Below, one piece after another: positions 46,536-56,347 of a stretch of DNA of 64,000 nt; the first letter of the stretch is position 1, and every line of letters begins with the position of its first letter. The notes beneath the pieces are model-generated. The model was not told where the DNA came from, made no database searches, and worked only from the letters and a program-made list of their open reading frames with translations. The position numbers and the translations under genes were made by a program. Source of the DNA: Closterium sp. Naga37s-1 (Eukaryota; Streptophyta; Zygnematophyceae; Desmidiales; Closteriaceae); contig CANJKZ010000922.1 in the NCBI GenBank assembly GCA_947471745.1, positions 384,501 through 448,500 of the forward strand, written 5' to 3'.

Positions 46536-47599
46536 GGAGAGTCATGGATGACCTAGTTGATTTATTGCAGCAAAAAGTTTAGTGGATTCGTCGTTGTCGA
46601 ATGTTTGTCTAGCCCCCTGGAGCTGCAGCTCATCGATTGGTCGAAGGAGCTTGTCCAATCAAGGTGCTGTACATTTGCTTGCCACTCAGCGTCCTGCTCC
46701 TGCTCCTGCTCACCACACAAGGGTTCTTTCTGACGTGTCGCTGCTCTTGCTTCTGACTAGTGATAGGACAAATTTGGGTCTCGAAGTTCGCGACGAAGAC
46801 TGACGAAATATGCCCGCCAGCAAGAGCTCAACGTGTAACAACTGACACGTCAACTTCCGTGAACCTCACGTCTGCAGAGTAAGACCATTACGCCGTGGCA
46901 AGACAAGAGGTTCACCACACACTACCAAGCCATCAAACCACAAGCCTTGGTCTTTCTCATTGGTTCCGAACGTCTCATAATCAAGTAAGACCAAGCCACA
47001 ATAGTGCTACCTGGCAGACAGAATGACCAGTGTGACCTTGAATTTGCGGGGACGAATCACAAAGAGCGAGTGTTACGCTCGGCCGAGGCTTCACTGCAGG
47101 CTGGATTCATCGTTCGGAGCCTCCCTTGGAACTTCCACATGAGAAGCTCGGTTCATCGTTTTTGGCTTGCTCTGGTTCGGACTTCCACCCTACTATATCA
47201 TTCTATATTCTATCTTACCCTGCTTAACCTTCTAATAATACTGGTATGCAAAGACTTTTGGATGCAGTTTATATGTTCATCGACGGCTTCTTGCGTTCAG
47301 GTAGAACGCAGCCGCCATTGCTTCCCCAATCATGCGAGTATGTATGCACACAATCAAGAGTCCACTTCCCCAGCAGCCAGCTCCACGAGAGGAATGACAA
47401 TCGACGGCGTGGATTGAACCTTCGACTGCTACGTAGTGCTCCGAACTGGCGATATATGTCGTAAGCCAGTTACGTGTTTCGTTGTTGTTGCTTCCAGCTG
47501 CGAATCTTCGGGCTAGCCCTCGGCGACTTTATTCAGAGTACTTATTATGTATAGATATTATATAATACTTTGACACGTCGCAAAAATAGTCGAGCCGCC
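46536..47599. promoter_or_regulatory. Intergenic; upstream region of ATG11
   Basis: It contains the 3' UTR of the RCC1-repeat gene and about 1 kb before the ATG11 start codon. It is more AT-balanced than its surroundings. No ORF with recognisable similarity and no tandem repeat were seen. Confidence 0.4.
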
Positions 47600-50500
47600 A
47601 TGTTGCTGGTACACGTGGCAGAGAGCGGTAGGTCGTTCGAGCTGCACTGCGGCGCGGACACGCCTGTGGATTCCGTCTGCGACACTCTCGCCTCCCTAAC
47701 CGCCATACCTCCTCAGGACCAGCTCTTAATCTGCCGCGACGTGCGCCTCGAACCCGGACGAAACCTCGGAGCGTATCAGCTTCCAGATGCTGACGTGGAC
47801 GGCAGCACTCATGACACAGCAGGCGCGGTCGACGCACACTCGCGTTCCGCGTCTCACGGACACTCCCGCCCAGTGTTTCTTTTCAATAAGATGCGCCTCC
47901 TTCCGAAATCTCCTCCTCCCGCGGTAGAAGAAATCGAGGAGATGATTGTACCAGAAGTGATTATAACGGTGGGTGAGCCCGGCGGCGAACCGTTACATCC
48001 GTTAGACCGGTCGGGTAACCCGCTCCTCCGAGCCATCCCGTCGTACGAACGGCAGTTCCGTCAGGATCTGTTACAGGCTCAGGCGTATCTCGCCGCCAGC
48101 CAATCGCGTTTCGACACGTGTCGGCGGCTCCTTCAGGAGCAGCACACGCAAGCAGAAGCCGTCCGTTCCGGATCTGCCAGCATGGAAGCTATGGCCCTCC
48201 ATATAGTCACATCGTTTGCGGATTTCCAGTCCACGTATAAGCAACAGCACTGCCGGCACGAGCTCCTTCTGCGAACCTTCCACCGGAACCTCCGCGCGTT
48301 GCACTCTTGTCGTTTACTGGCGCCCGTCCGGGCGGCAACCGGGTGGCAGAGCCTCGTGCAGCTGGCGAAGGAGCCGCAGCTGCAGCAGGCGTTCTCGGAG
48401 TGCCACGTGGCGCACGCTCAGATGGCCACGAAGGTCGCTGAGCTGGAACAGCAGTTTGAGGACACGCGGGCGGGGATTGACGAGCTGATAGGCGCGGGGG
48501 GAGGGGGAAGCGTAGCAACCGCAGTCAGCGGACTTGGGACTGATGCTGCTACAGGGGCCGCGGGCGCACACGCGGGCGCGGGTGCGGGCGCGGGCGCGGA
48601 AGGGCGGCGGAGGGAGGCGGAGGTGGTGCGGGAAGTGGAGGGGATGGTGGAGGAGGGGCATCGGTTGCTGGAGGAGCAAGAAGTCATCCTTGGCGTTCTG
48701 GGGTGAGTTGAGCTGTGCTGGGTTCAGTTGTTGAGTTGAGCTGTGCTGGGTTCAGTTGTCCCATCCTATCCTTCCTCCCCTCCCCTTTCCCTCCTTCCCC
48801 CAGCAATGACTATAACACAGTGTGGCAGCTCCCCACGACCGCACTCTCTCATGCGCCATGTCTCCCCCTCTGTCCTTCGTCCTTCCCCCTCTCTCATCTC
48901 CTATCCAACCCCAGCAAGGATCTAAACACAGTGAGGCAGCTGCTACACGATTGCACTCTCTCAGTCACCCACTCCTCCTCCTCCTCCCCTTCCTTCTCCC
49001 CCTCCGCCTCCCCTTCCCGCCACCTCCCCGTCGCTGCCCTAGACCCAATCTGCACCGTCCATTCCACCTCACTCCTCCCGCGAATCTCAGCCATCGATTC
49101 GCACCTGGCATCCCTCGTCCAATCAGCACGCGCCAGCAAGATTGCGATGACGAATCTCGTCCACACGCACATGCAGGCTGTCGCCAGGTGGCAGTCCCGG
49201 GTTCGTGGATTCCGAAACCGCCTGCACGCCTTTCGAGAAGCCATTTCCCGCCAAGACGCGCTCTTCTCGCTCCTCGCCTCCACCCGGGCTTTAAGAGGGG
49301 CTTACGCGGATTGTTTGGGGGAAATTGCCCGCAGAAAAGGGTTTGGGATGGGGTATATGGGCCGGGCACAGCAGGTAGCAGAGGAGATGGCGAGAGTGAG
49401 AGAGGAGGAGGTGGAGAGAAGAGAGAGGTTTTGGCAGCGGCAGGGAGAGTTGGGGTTGGTGCCTCGGGTGGTGATAGAGGGAATGGGCTTGGGGCAGGGG
49501 AACGTGCCTAGTGTGTGTACTGTGAGTGTGGCGCCGTTTGATGAAAGGTTGGTGAGTGTGGGGGAGGGGGGTTTGCCCGTGTGGGGGGAGGAGGGGGAAG
49601 GGGAGGGCGGGGAGGGGGGAACGGGGGAGGGGGAGGAGGAGGGGATGGTGTGGGAGGAGGGTGGGGGAGGAATGGGGGAGATGGCGTGGGAAGGGGAGGG
49701 GGAGCGGGGGAGGGGGTGTTGGGGAGGTTGGAACGAGAGGGGCAGGGGGAGGGGCTGGGTGGGGGGGGAAGGGGAGGAGGAGAGGGAGTGTAGGGGGGGA
49801 GAGCATGTGGGGAGGGAGTGCGTTTATCGGCCAATGGAGTGCGCTTGCTAGTGATTCCAAAACAGGGGCGAATGTCAATAGTAGTATCGCACATGACTAT
49901 AATGAGGATGTCACTGCCGGCACCACCTTCCCCTCTCACCATCACCACCACCAGCACCGGCAGCAGCACCATGCTGACGTGGACGACGAGGACGCTGATG
50001 TAAGCCACTCAAACGATGACGTGGCGGGCGGCAGGAGCGCAGAAGAGCTAGCAGTGGATAACATGCGGCTCAGGGCGGAGCTGATTGCGCTCAGAGTGCT
50101 GGGAGCAGTTGGGGTGGGTGCTGCTGGGGGCGGCTCATCTGGGGTAGGCTTATCTGGAGGGGTTTTATTTGCGGTGGGGTCTGCTGCAGGTGAAGGTGCA
50201 TGTGGTGGTGGGGAAGAAGGAGGGGGGCACGTGGCAGAGTGGCAGCAGCTGGTGCAGGCGCTGCAGCTGAGGGGGCAGGTGGTGCGGCACGTACAGGTGG
50301 CGCTGCGTGATAGGCAGGCGCAGGTGCAGGCGTACGAGCGGCGAATCAGAGAGCTGGAAGGGATGCTGGGCGATATGAGCCGAGATATTTCCAGAGATAT
50401 TTCTAGAGGTAATAGAGATATGGGTGGAGAGCTTGGTACAGTGGTGAAACAAGATAGGACTTCAGAGGAGGAGGGTGCACCGGAGGAGAAGAGGGCGATG

Positions 50501-53500
50501 CGGGAGAGAGGGAAACAGGTGGGAGAGAGTGAGAGTGAGGTGGAGAGGATGAGTGAGGAGGAGAGAAGGAGAGAGGTGGAGAGGATGAGTGAGGAGGAGA
50601 GAAGGAGAGAGGTGGCAGGTGTCCAGGTCCCGTCGTTCGCACATGATATCCCTGCAGGTGAGCAAGAGGAGGTGCAAGCCACGTTGAGTGAGCTGCAGTC
50701 GTTGCAATCCAAGCTCACTGCGACAGAATCGCAGCTATCCGCAGCTCAATCAAATCTGTCTGCAGGAGAATCAAATCTGGCCACCATCCAATCGAAGCTC
50801 ACCGCGGCGGAAGCCAGGCTGGCAGCCGCCGAATCCCAGCTGGCAGAGGCCCGGGATGAGTCAGCACGGCTCGAGGCGCTGCTGAGCGAGCGCAGCGCTG
50901 AGCTGGACGCCCGCACTGTAGATATTAATAATATTACTCTCGAGTTTAGTGCTTGTAAAGAGGAATTGAGTCTGTGTATAGTAGAGCGTGAGCGGAATCA
51001 GGGGCGGCTGGAGGTGCTACAGCAGGAGCTGGAACAGGTTAGTCAGCAGCAGAGGCGTGAGGCTGCCAGAGTGGCGGATCTCGAAGCTGACGTGGAACAG
51101 AAGGATGCTGAGCTGGCAAGGCTGGCCGCTGACCTGGCGGCTGCTGAGGTGGCGGTGGGAAGACTTGCCGAGCTGGAGGAAAAGGCCGGTGGGTCGGTGC
51201 AGCTGCAGCAGCTGGTGATGAAGAGGTGGGGAGCGGTGGAAAGGGTTGGAGTTGAAGGGGCAGCAGCAGGAACGGGAGGAACCAGGGAAAGGAAGGATGG
51301 TGTAACAGCTGGTTTGGATGCTGATGCGGGATTGGGTTGGCAGGGCAGTGACGTGGAGAGACACGCAGCAGCAGCAGAGGAGTCGACTGCCACCTCACCC
51401 GGGCAGGGCTGTGACGTGGCGAGACAGGTGGCAGCATTGGAGGAGGCGCTGCGGAGGAAAGCCGCCATGCTGGCAGAATGCCAGCTCAACTGCGCCCACC
51501 TGGAGAACCGGCTGCATGCAGCTAGGAGCGCAGCGAGGACTGAAGCACAGAGCGAGGAGAGGATTGAGGGACGTGTGCTCAAAAGCACTGAGATAGCAGA
51601 GTGGCAGCGCAAGTGCACCGATCTGGAAACCCGGCTGCACGAGGCAAGGAGTGAGGCGCGCACGCTTCGCTGTGCCGCGGACCGGCGGGCGGCGGAGAGC
51701 GGCGGGTTGCGGGCGGCAGCGGTGCGGCTGAGAGGGCTGATGGAGCGAATCAACCGATGCCTGCAAGCAAACAGCCTTGGGGCTGTGGTCGAGGGGCTTA
51801 GTGGTTTAGCTGACTCGCTGGGGGAGGCAACGGGTGGTGTGGGTGGAGGGGCAGGAGCAGCAGGAGCTGCTGCGGCTGCAGCGGCCGCTGCTGGGTCTGC
51901 TTTGGACCTGAGCAGGAGTGCTGTTCTCGCTACAGGCAATCCTGCTATGGGCGGCCCTGCTAGCGGCATGGGCAGCATGAGCAGCATGAGCAGCATGAGC
52001 AGCATGAGCAGCATGAGCAGCAGCGCAGGTGCTGCTGCTGCGCCGTCTGCTTCAGCTGCTGCCCCTGCTGTCCCGGCAGCAGAGGAGTGGGTGGTGGCAG
52101 CGGTGAGAGCAGTGGCGGTGGGCGTGGGGAGAGTGGTGGAGCGAGGGCGCAGGGCAGAGGGGGACGCCCACCGCCTGGCACGGCAGCTGCAGCGAACGTC
52201 TGATGCGCTGGTGGATATGTCTTCAAAGCATGAATTGGTGAAACAGGTGAGGGGTGAAATGATCAGGTGAGGGGTGTTGTGCTGGCTGGTAATCAACAGG
52301 GCGGAGGGGGACGCCCACTGCCTGGCACGGCAGCTGCAGCGAACGTCAGATGCACTCGTGGACATGTCTTCAAAGCACGAGCTGGTGAAACAGATGAGGG
52401 TGAAGCAGGTGAGGGTGAAGCAGGTGAGGGTGAAGCAGGTGAGGGTGAAGCAGGTGAGGGTTTTTATACTGCCTTGTGGCCAAGAGGTGCAGGGTGGGAA
52501 AGAAACAGGGGGCCAAGCAGGTGAGGGGTGAGGGTCAAAATGGGCGGCGGTGAGGGCGGTGGGGCGGGTGGTGGAGCGAGGGCGCCGGGCGGAGGGGGAC
52601 GCGCACCGCCTGGCCCGGCAGCTGCAGAGAACGTCAGATGCGCTGGTTGACATGTCTTCCAAGCACGAGCTGGTGAAACAGGTGAGGGGTGGGAATTGTA
52701 ATCTGGCTTGTACTCACCAGGTGAAGGGACGGTCGCCCGGCAAGGCAGCTGCAGCGCACGTCAGACGCGCTGGTGGACATGTCTTCCAAGCACAAGCTGG
52801 TGAAACAGGTGAGGGAAATGAGGGGAGGACAGGTCGGTGGTGGGGGGTGAAGAGGTGAGGCGCGTGTTGTGTTAACCAGCTGCAGCGAACGTCAGATGCA
52901 CTGGTGGATATGTCTTCCAAGCACGAGCTGGTGAAACAGGTGAGGGGTGAAGGTTGTAATGCTAATGGTCCAATAGGTGAAGTGTGAGGGGGAAACAGAG
53001 GAGGGGTGAGAGATAAACAGGTGAGAACAACACCGCCCCCACTGCTTCCCCTTTCCTATCACGTCAAGAAACCCTAACCTCTGTCATCCCCCTCTTCCTC
53101 GACGTTGCAGGGATTTTAAAATCCCTGCAACGTCAAGAGACCCTAACCACGTCAAGAGACCCTGCCGTTGAGAATTCTAACAAATTTCTGCCACGTCTAG
53201 AGACCCTAACCTCTGTCATCCCTCTCGTCCCCGCGGTGTTTGTTCATCTGGCAAGGGTTGAGCACCCACTTTAATCCCACCTCCTACCTTGCTCACCCCT
53301 CACAGCTCCCCTCCGCCCTCCTTTCACTCACACCAACAGATTGCGCTTGAGAGGATTGCCTTCACACGCTTCCACTCACACGACATTGCTGCCTTTGTGC
53401 CCGTGGGGAGGGGCGGCCGTCACTACCGCACGCTCTGCTCGCCCCAGTTGTATCACCCACTCCCCCTTCCCCCCTCCCCCTTCCCCCCTCCCCCTTCCCC

Positions 53501-55274
53501 CCTCCCCCTTCCCCCCTCCCCTTTCTTATGGTCTGTACAGATCGCGCGTGAGAGGGTAGCATTCACTCGCTTCCACTCGCACGACATTGCTGCCTTTGTG
53601 CCCGTGGGGGGGAGGGGTGGTTGCCACTACCGCGCACTCTGCTCGCCCGACGCCGCTGCTGTGCCTCTCTTCCTCTCCCCTCACTCCCTCGCACTCTTCC
53701 TGCAACAGCAGCAGCTGCAGCATCAGGGACAGCAAGGCCAGGGGCAGGGGGGTCTGGGGCAGGGACAAGGGCACGTGCAGAAACAGCAGCAGGTGGGGCA
53801 GGAGGGGGAAGAGGAACACGTGCCAAGTCACGTTCCAGCTCACGTGCCAAGTCACGTTCCAGCTCACGTGCCAAGTCACGTTCCAGCTCACGTGCCAAGT
53901 CACGTTCCAGCTCACGTGCCAAGTCACGTTCCAGCTCACGTGCCAAGTCACGTTCCAGCTCACGTGCCAAGTCACGTTCCAGCTCACGTGCCAAGTCACG
54001 TTCCAGCTCACGTGCCAAGTCACGTTCCAGCTCACGTGGCAAGTCACGTTCCAGCTCACGTGGCAAGTCACGTTCCAGCTCACGTGGCAAGTCACGTGGC
54101 AAGTCACGTTCCAGCTCACGTGGCAAGTCACGTTCCAGCTCACGTGCCGAGTCACGTGGCAAGTCACGTTCCAGCTCACGTGGCAAGTCACGTTCCAGCT
54201 CACGTGGCAAGTCACGTTCCAGCTCACGTGGCAAGTCACGTTCCAGCTCACGTGCCGAGTCACGTGGCAAGTCACGTTCCAGCTCACGTGGCAAGTCACG
54301 TTCCAGCTCACGTGCCGAGTCACGTGGCAAGTCACGTTCCAGCTCACGTGGCAAGTCACGTTCCAGCTCACGTGCCGAGTCACGTGGCAAGTCACGTTCC
54401 AGCTCACGTGGCAAGTCACGTTCCAGCTCACGTGCCGAGTCACGTGGCAAGTCACGTTCCAGCTCACGTGGCAAGTCACGTTCCAGCTCACGTGCCGAGT
54501 CACGTGGCAAGTCACGTTCCAGCTCACGTGGCAAGTCACGTTCTTTACCCTGTTATTGTCGGTCGCATTGTGCACATTGAACGCAAGGTCGCTTCGTTTG
54601 AGAGCGCTCCCAGCACTGCCCCCGCTGCTGCTGCTGCTGCCGATGGTGGTGCTGATGGTGGTGCTGATGGTGCTGCTGATGGTGCTGCTGATGGTGCTGC
54701 TGATGGTGCTGCTGATGGTGGTGCTGATGGTGGTGGCGAGGATGCCAGTGCTAGTGTCGGCAGTGCTGCTGCTGCTGCTGACAGTGCTGGTGGAGAAGTT
54801 GGTGGTAGTGGCAGAAGCAGCAGGGACAGCAGCAGCAGCACTAGCACCGGCACAGCCACTTGCAAGGCTTGTCCGTATGGGTTGGCTCCTGGTGCTCCTT
54901 ATGCTGTTGTGACTATCGCCATGCTGCCAGCTGCTTCTGCTACTGCTCCTACTCTCTCTGCTTCTACTCCTGCCGCTGCTCGTGCTGCTGCTGCGTCTGC
55001 TTCTCCTGCTGTTCCCGTTGCTGCATCTGCTGCCACTGCCTCTGCTCACGCAGCTGCTGCCTCTGCTGCAGCTTCCAGTGGCACTGCAGCTGCTGCAGCT
55101 GCTACAGCTGCAGCAAGGGTTGCAGCAGTGGCTGCTGTTGCTGCAACCATTGGCACCACATCAGCCGCAACAGGTGCACGAGGGATTCCAGTAGCTGAAC
55201 CAGATTCGGGCAGGGTTACCCCGGCTTCACCCTTGGTTAACACAGAAACAGCAAGCCTAAGCCCCATTCCTTGA
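47600..55274 (+). CDS. ATG11: Autophagy-related protein ATG11, unusually large
   Basis: Scaffold of the ATG1/ATG13 kinase complex that links selective-autophagy cargo to phagophore formation. Exons: 47600-48702, 48915-49551, 49955-52246 and 53541-55274 (TGA), giving about 1,921 aa against ~1,150 in Arabidopsis. An N-terminal ubiquitin-like part (residues 1-100, [20 protein letters not shown]) is followed by an ATG17-like region. Exon 2 has [12 protein letters not shown] and [13 protein letters not shown]-type motifs. Residues ~600-1340 form a long coiled coil ([29 protein letters not shown]). The C-terminal ATG11 domain starts at [19 protein letters not shown] and resumes at [20 protein letters not shown] and [10 protein letters not shown]. 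It is interrupted by ~240 residues of SHVPAHVP repeats and followed by an Ala-rich tail. The start ATG has a GCCGCC context. The least certain junction is intron 2, in a G-rich stretch. Confidence 0.9.
48706..48870 (+). repeat. Duplicated intron segment and decayed copy of ATG11 exon 2 start
   Basis: 48706-48760 is a ~28-bp direct repeat (TTGAGCTGTGCTGGGTTCAG) right after the exon 1 donor. At 48805 a CCCCCAG acceptor is followed by codons similar to the exon 2 start (NDYNTVWQL against KDLNTVRQL at 48915), then diverges. Confidence 0.8.
52289..52945 (+). repeat. Four downstream copies of ATG11 exon 3 end plus donor
   Basis: The last ~90 bp of exon 3 ([20 protein letters not shown]…CAG/GTGAGG) recurs at about 52289-52392, 52555-52681, 52735-52808 and 52879-52939. 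Each copy ends in a complete GTGAGG-type donor. The first donor (52247) gives the coding model. Use of a later copy would need an internal acceptor that I cannot identify. Confidence 0.9.
52391..52461 (+). repeat. 15-bp array of splice-donor-like sequence
   Basis: Five units of AAGCAGGTGAGGGTG in tandem, directly after one of the exon 3 end copies. Each unit contains a strong CAG/GTGAGG 5' splice-site match in the sense strand. Confidence 0.85.
53040..53220. repeat. 34-bp perfect palindrome between direct repeats (ATG11 intron 3)
   Basis: 53101-53134 is a perfect 34-bp palindrome: GACGTTGCAGGGATTTT and its complement. Around it, ACGTCAAGAGACCCTAAC-like segments occur about four times, and CTCTGTCATCCC recurs on both sides. 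Confidence 0.9.
53340..53450 (+). repeat. Upstream copy of ATG11 exon 4 start
   Basis: [20 protein letters not shown] after an AACAG acceptor closely matches the true exon 4 start ([20 protein letters not shown], 53541). The frame is open into exon 4 through a (CCCCCTTCCC)n run, but the second acceptor gives the family-like protein. Confidence 0.88.
53820..54545 (+). repeat. 24-bp in-frame coding repeat in ATG11
   Basis: About 30 units of a 24-bp repeat (core TCACGTTCCAGCTCACGTG) encode SHVPAHVP and, in the later part, [16 protein letters not shown] variants. Most units contain the G-box palindrome CACGTG. A CACGTGCC-to-CACGTGGC change is fixed in the second half, and a 60-bp higher-order block with CCGAGTCACGTGGC recurs six times. 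All reading frames stay open on both strands. Confidence 0.95.
54640..54740 (+). repeat. 12-bp coding repeat (ADGA) in ATG11
   Basis: GATGGTGCTGCT-type units encode a [10 protein letters not shown] run between the [10 protein letters not shown] motif and the final conserved [10 protein letters not shown] block. Confidence 0.88.
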
Positions 55275-56347
55275 GAGTCGACCTAACACTGTCAGCAGCA
55301 GAATGAGTTTCACGGGATGAGAGCTTGCATCAGCAACAACAGACGTGCCTGCAGTGGCAGCTTTTGAAGCGCTCTAACAGATGACTGGCAGCTTCTGAGG
55401 CGCCTCAAAGAATTCATGGAGTGGCAGGGCCCGTGGAGCGCCCAGGATTGATTGGAGAGTAAATTGTGAACTTAAAGCCAATCCAGTGAGCACCAGTTTG
55501 CCAGCAGCACCACCGGCACCAGAAGCAGCAGCTGCTCTGCTGCTACAGGCAGCAGCAGGAGCACACGGGAAGTCTGGGAGACGGGTCATGCGAATGACGG
55601 CTGCATATATGCTGTCTGCATATGGTGCGGTGCAGTGTGTGTGGTGCGGTGCAGTGTGTGTGGTGCGGTGCAGTGTGTGTGGTGCGGTGCAGTGTGTGTG
55701 GTGCGGTGCAGTGTGTGTGGTGCGGCGCGGCGTGCTCTGCGGTGCGGGATGTAGTGCACATACGGTGTGACGTGGCAGGCTGGAGGGCCTGTTCAGGAGA
55801 TGTTGCTGAGAATCGAGGTGTTAACGTGACACTGTGAGAGTACCATACGGTGCGGTGCAGCGCTGTGCTGTGTGGAGTGCTCTGCGGTGCGGTGTGCTGT
55901 GGTGCATGATGTAGTGCGGCTTACTGTGTGACGTGGCAGGCTTGAGTGCCTGTTCAGGATACGTAGCAAGCAAGTAATCGAGCTGCTGTATATCAGCCCT
56001 GGTGCTCACTGGTAGCAATTCTGATACTAAAAAATGCTTGCTTAGTACTGTAACTTGTTTGGCGCTGCACCGAGGATTGGAATGGTTTTTATGTGGTTCA
56101 TCTGTTGAGTTTAATTATGCATGATTCATTTACACTACCACTGTTTCAGCTGCACCCGATGCATTTGAAAATGGTAACGGAAAAAACCCAGATGTGCGCC
56201 ATAAAGTTGTGGTGTTTGCAAACACAAGTGTGCGCAAAGGATATACAACAAATGACAGATGAGATAATCCCATTACGTACAGCGCAAAAGATATATTACA
56301 AATAACAGATGCGACATGTCGCATATATATTTTCATTGGGTCATGCA
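55275..56347. other. Intergenic between convergent ATG11 and DHRS12-like genes
   Basis: It contains a ~19-bp tandem repeat (GTGCAGTGTGTGTGGTGCG, about five units, 55621-55735). It also contains two related palindromic stretches, CTTTTGAAGCGCTC (55361) and TGAGGCGCCTCA (55395-55406), each following a copy of TGGCAGC. No gene was seen. Confidence 0.6.

Noticed and set aside
49552-49954. G-rich coding extension of ATG11 exon 2 (Gly/Glu-rich)
   Set aside because: A strong GTGAGT donor at 49552 and a pyrimidine-preceded CAG acceptor at 49952-49954 restore the next frame in phase. Reading through would hit a stop at 49849-49851.
53820-54545. CRISPR-like array
   Set aside because: Units are directly adjacent with no unique spacers, and the array lies inside a eukaryotic coding exon.
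53526-55049. 507-codon minus-strand frame opposite ATG11 exon 4
   Set aside because: It reads NVTCHVSW repeats from the antisense of the 24-bp coding repeat. The plus-strand frame matches ATG11.
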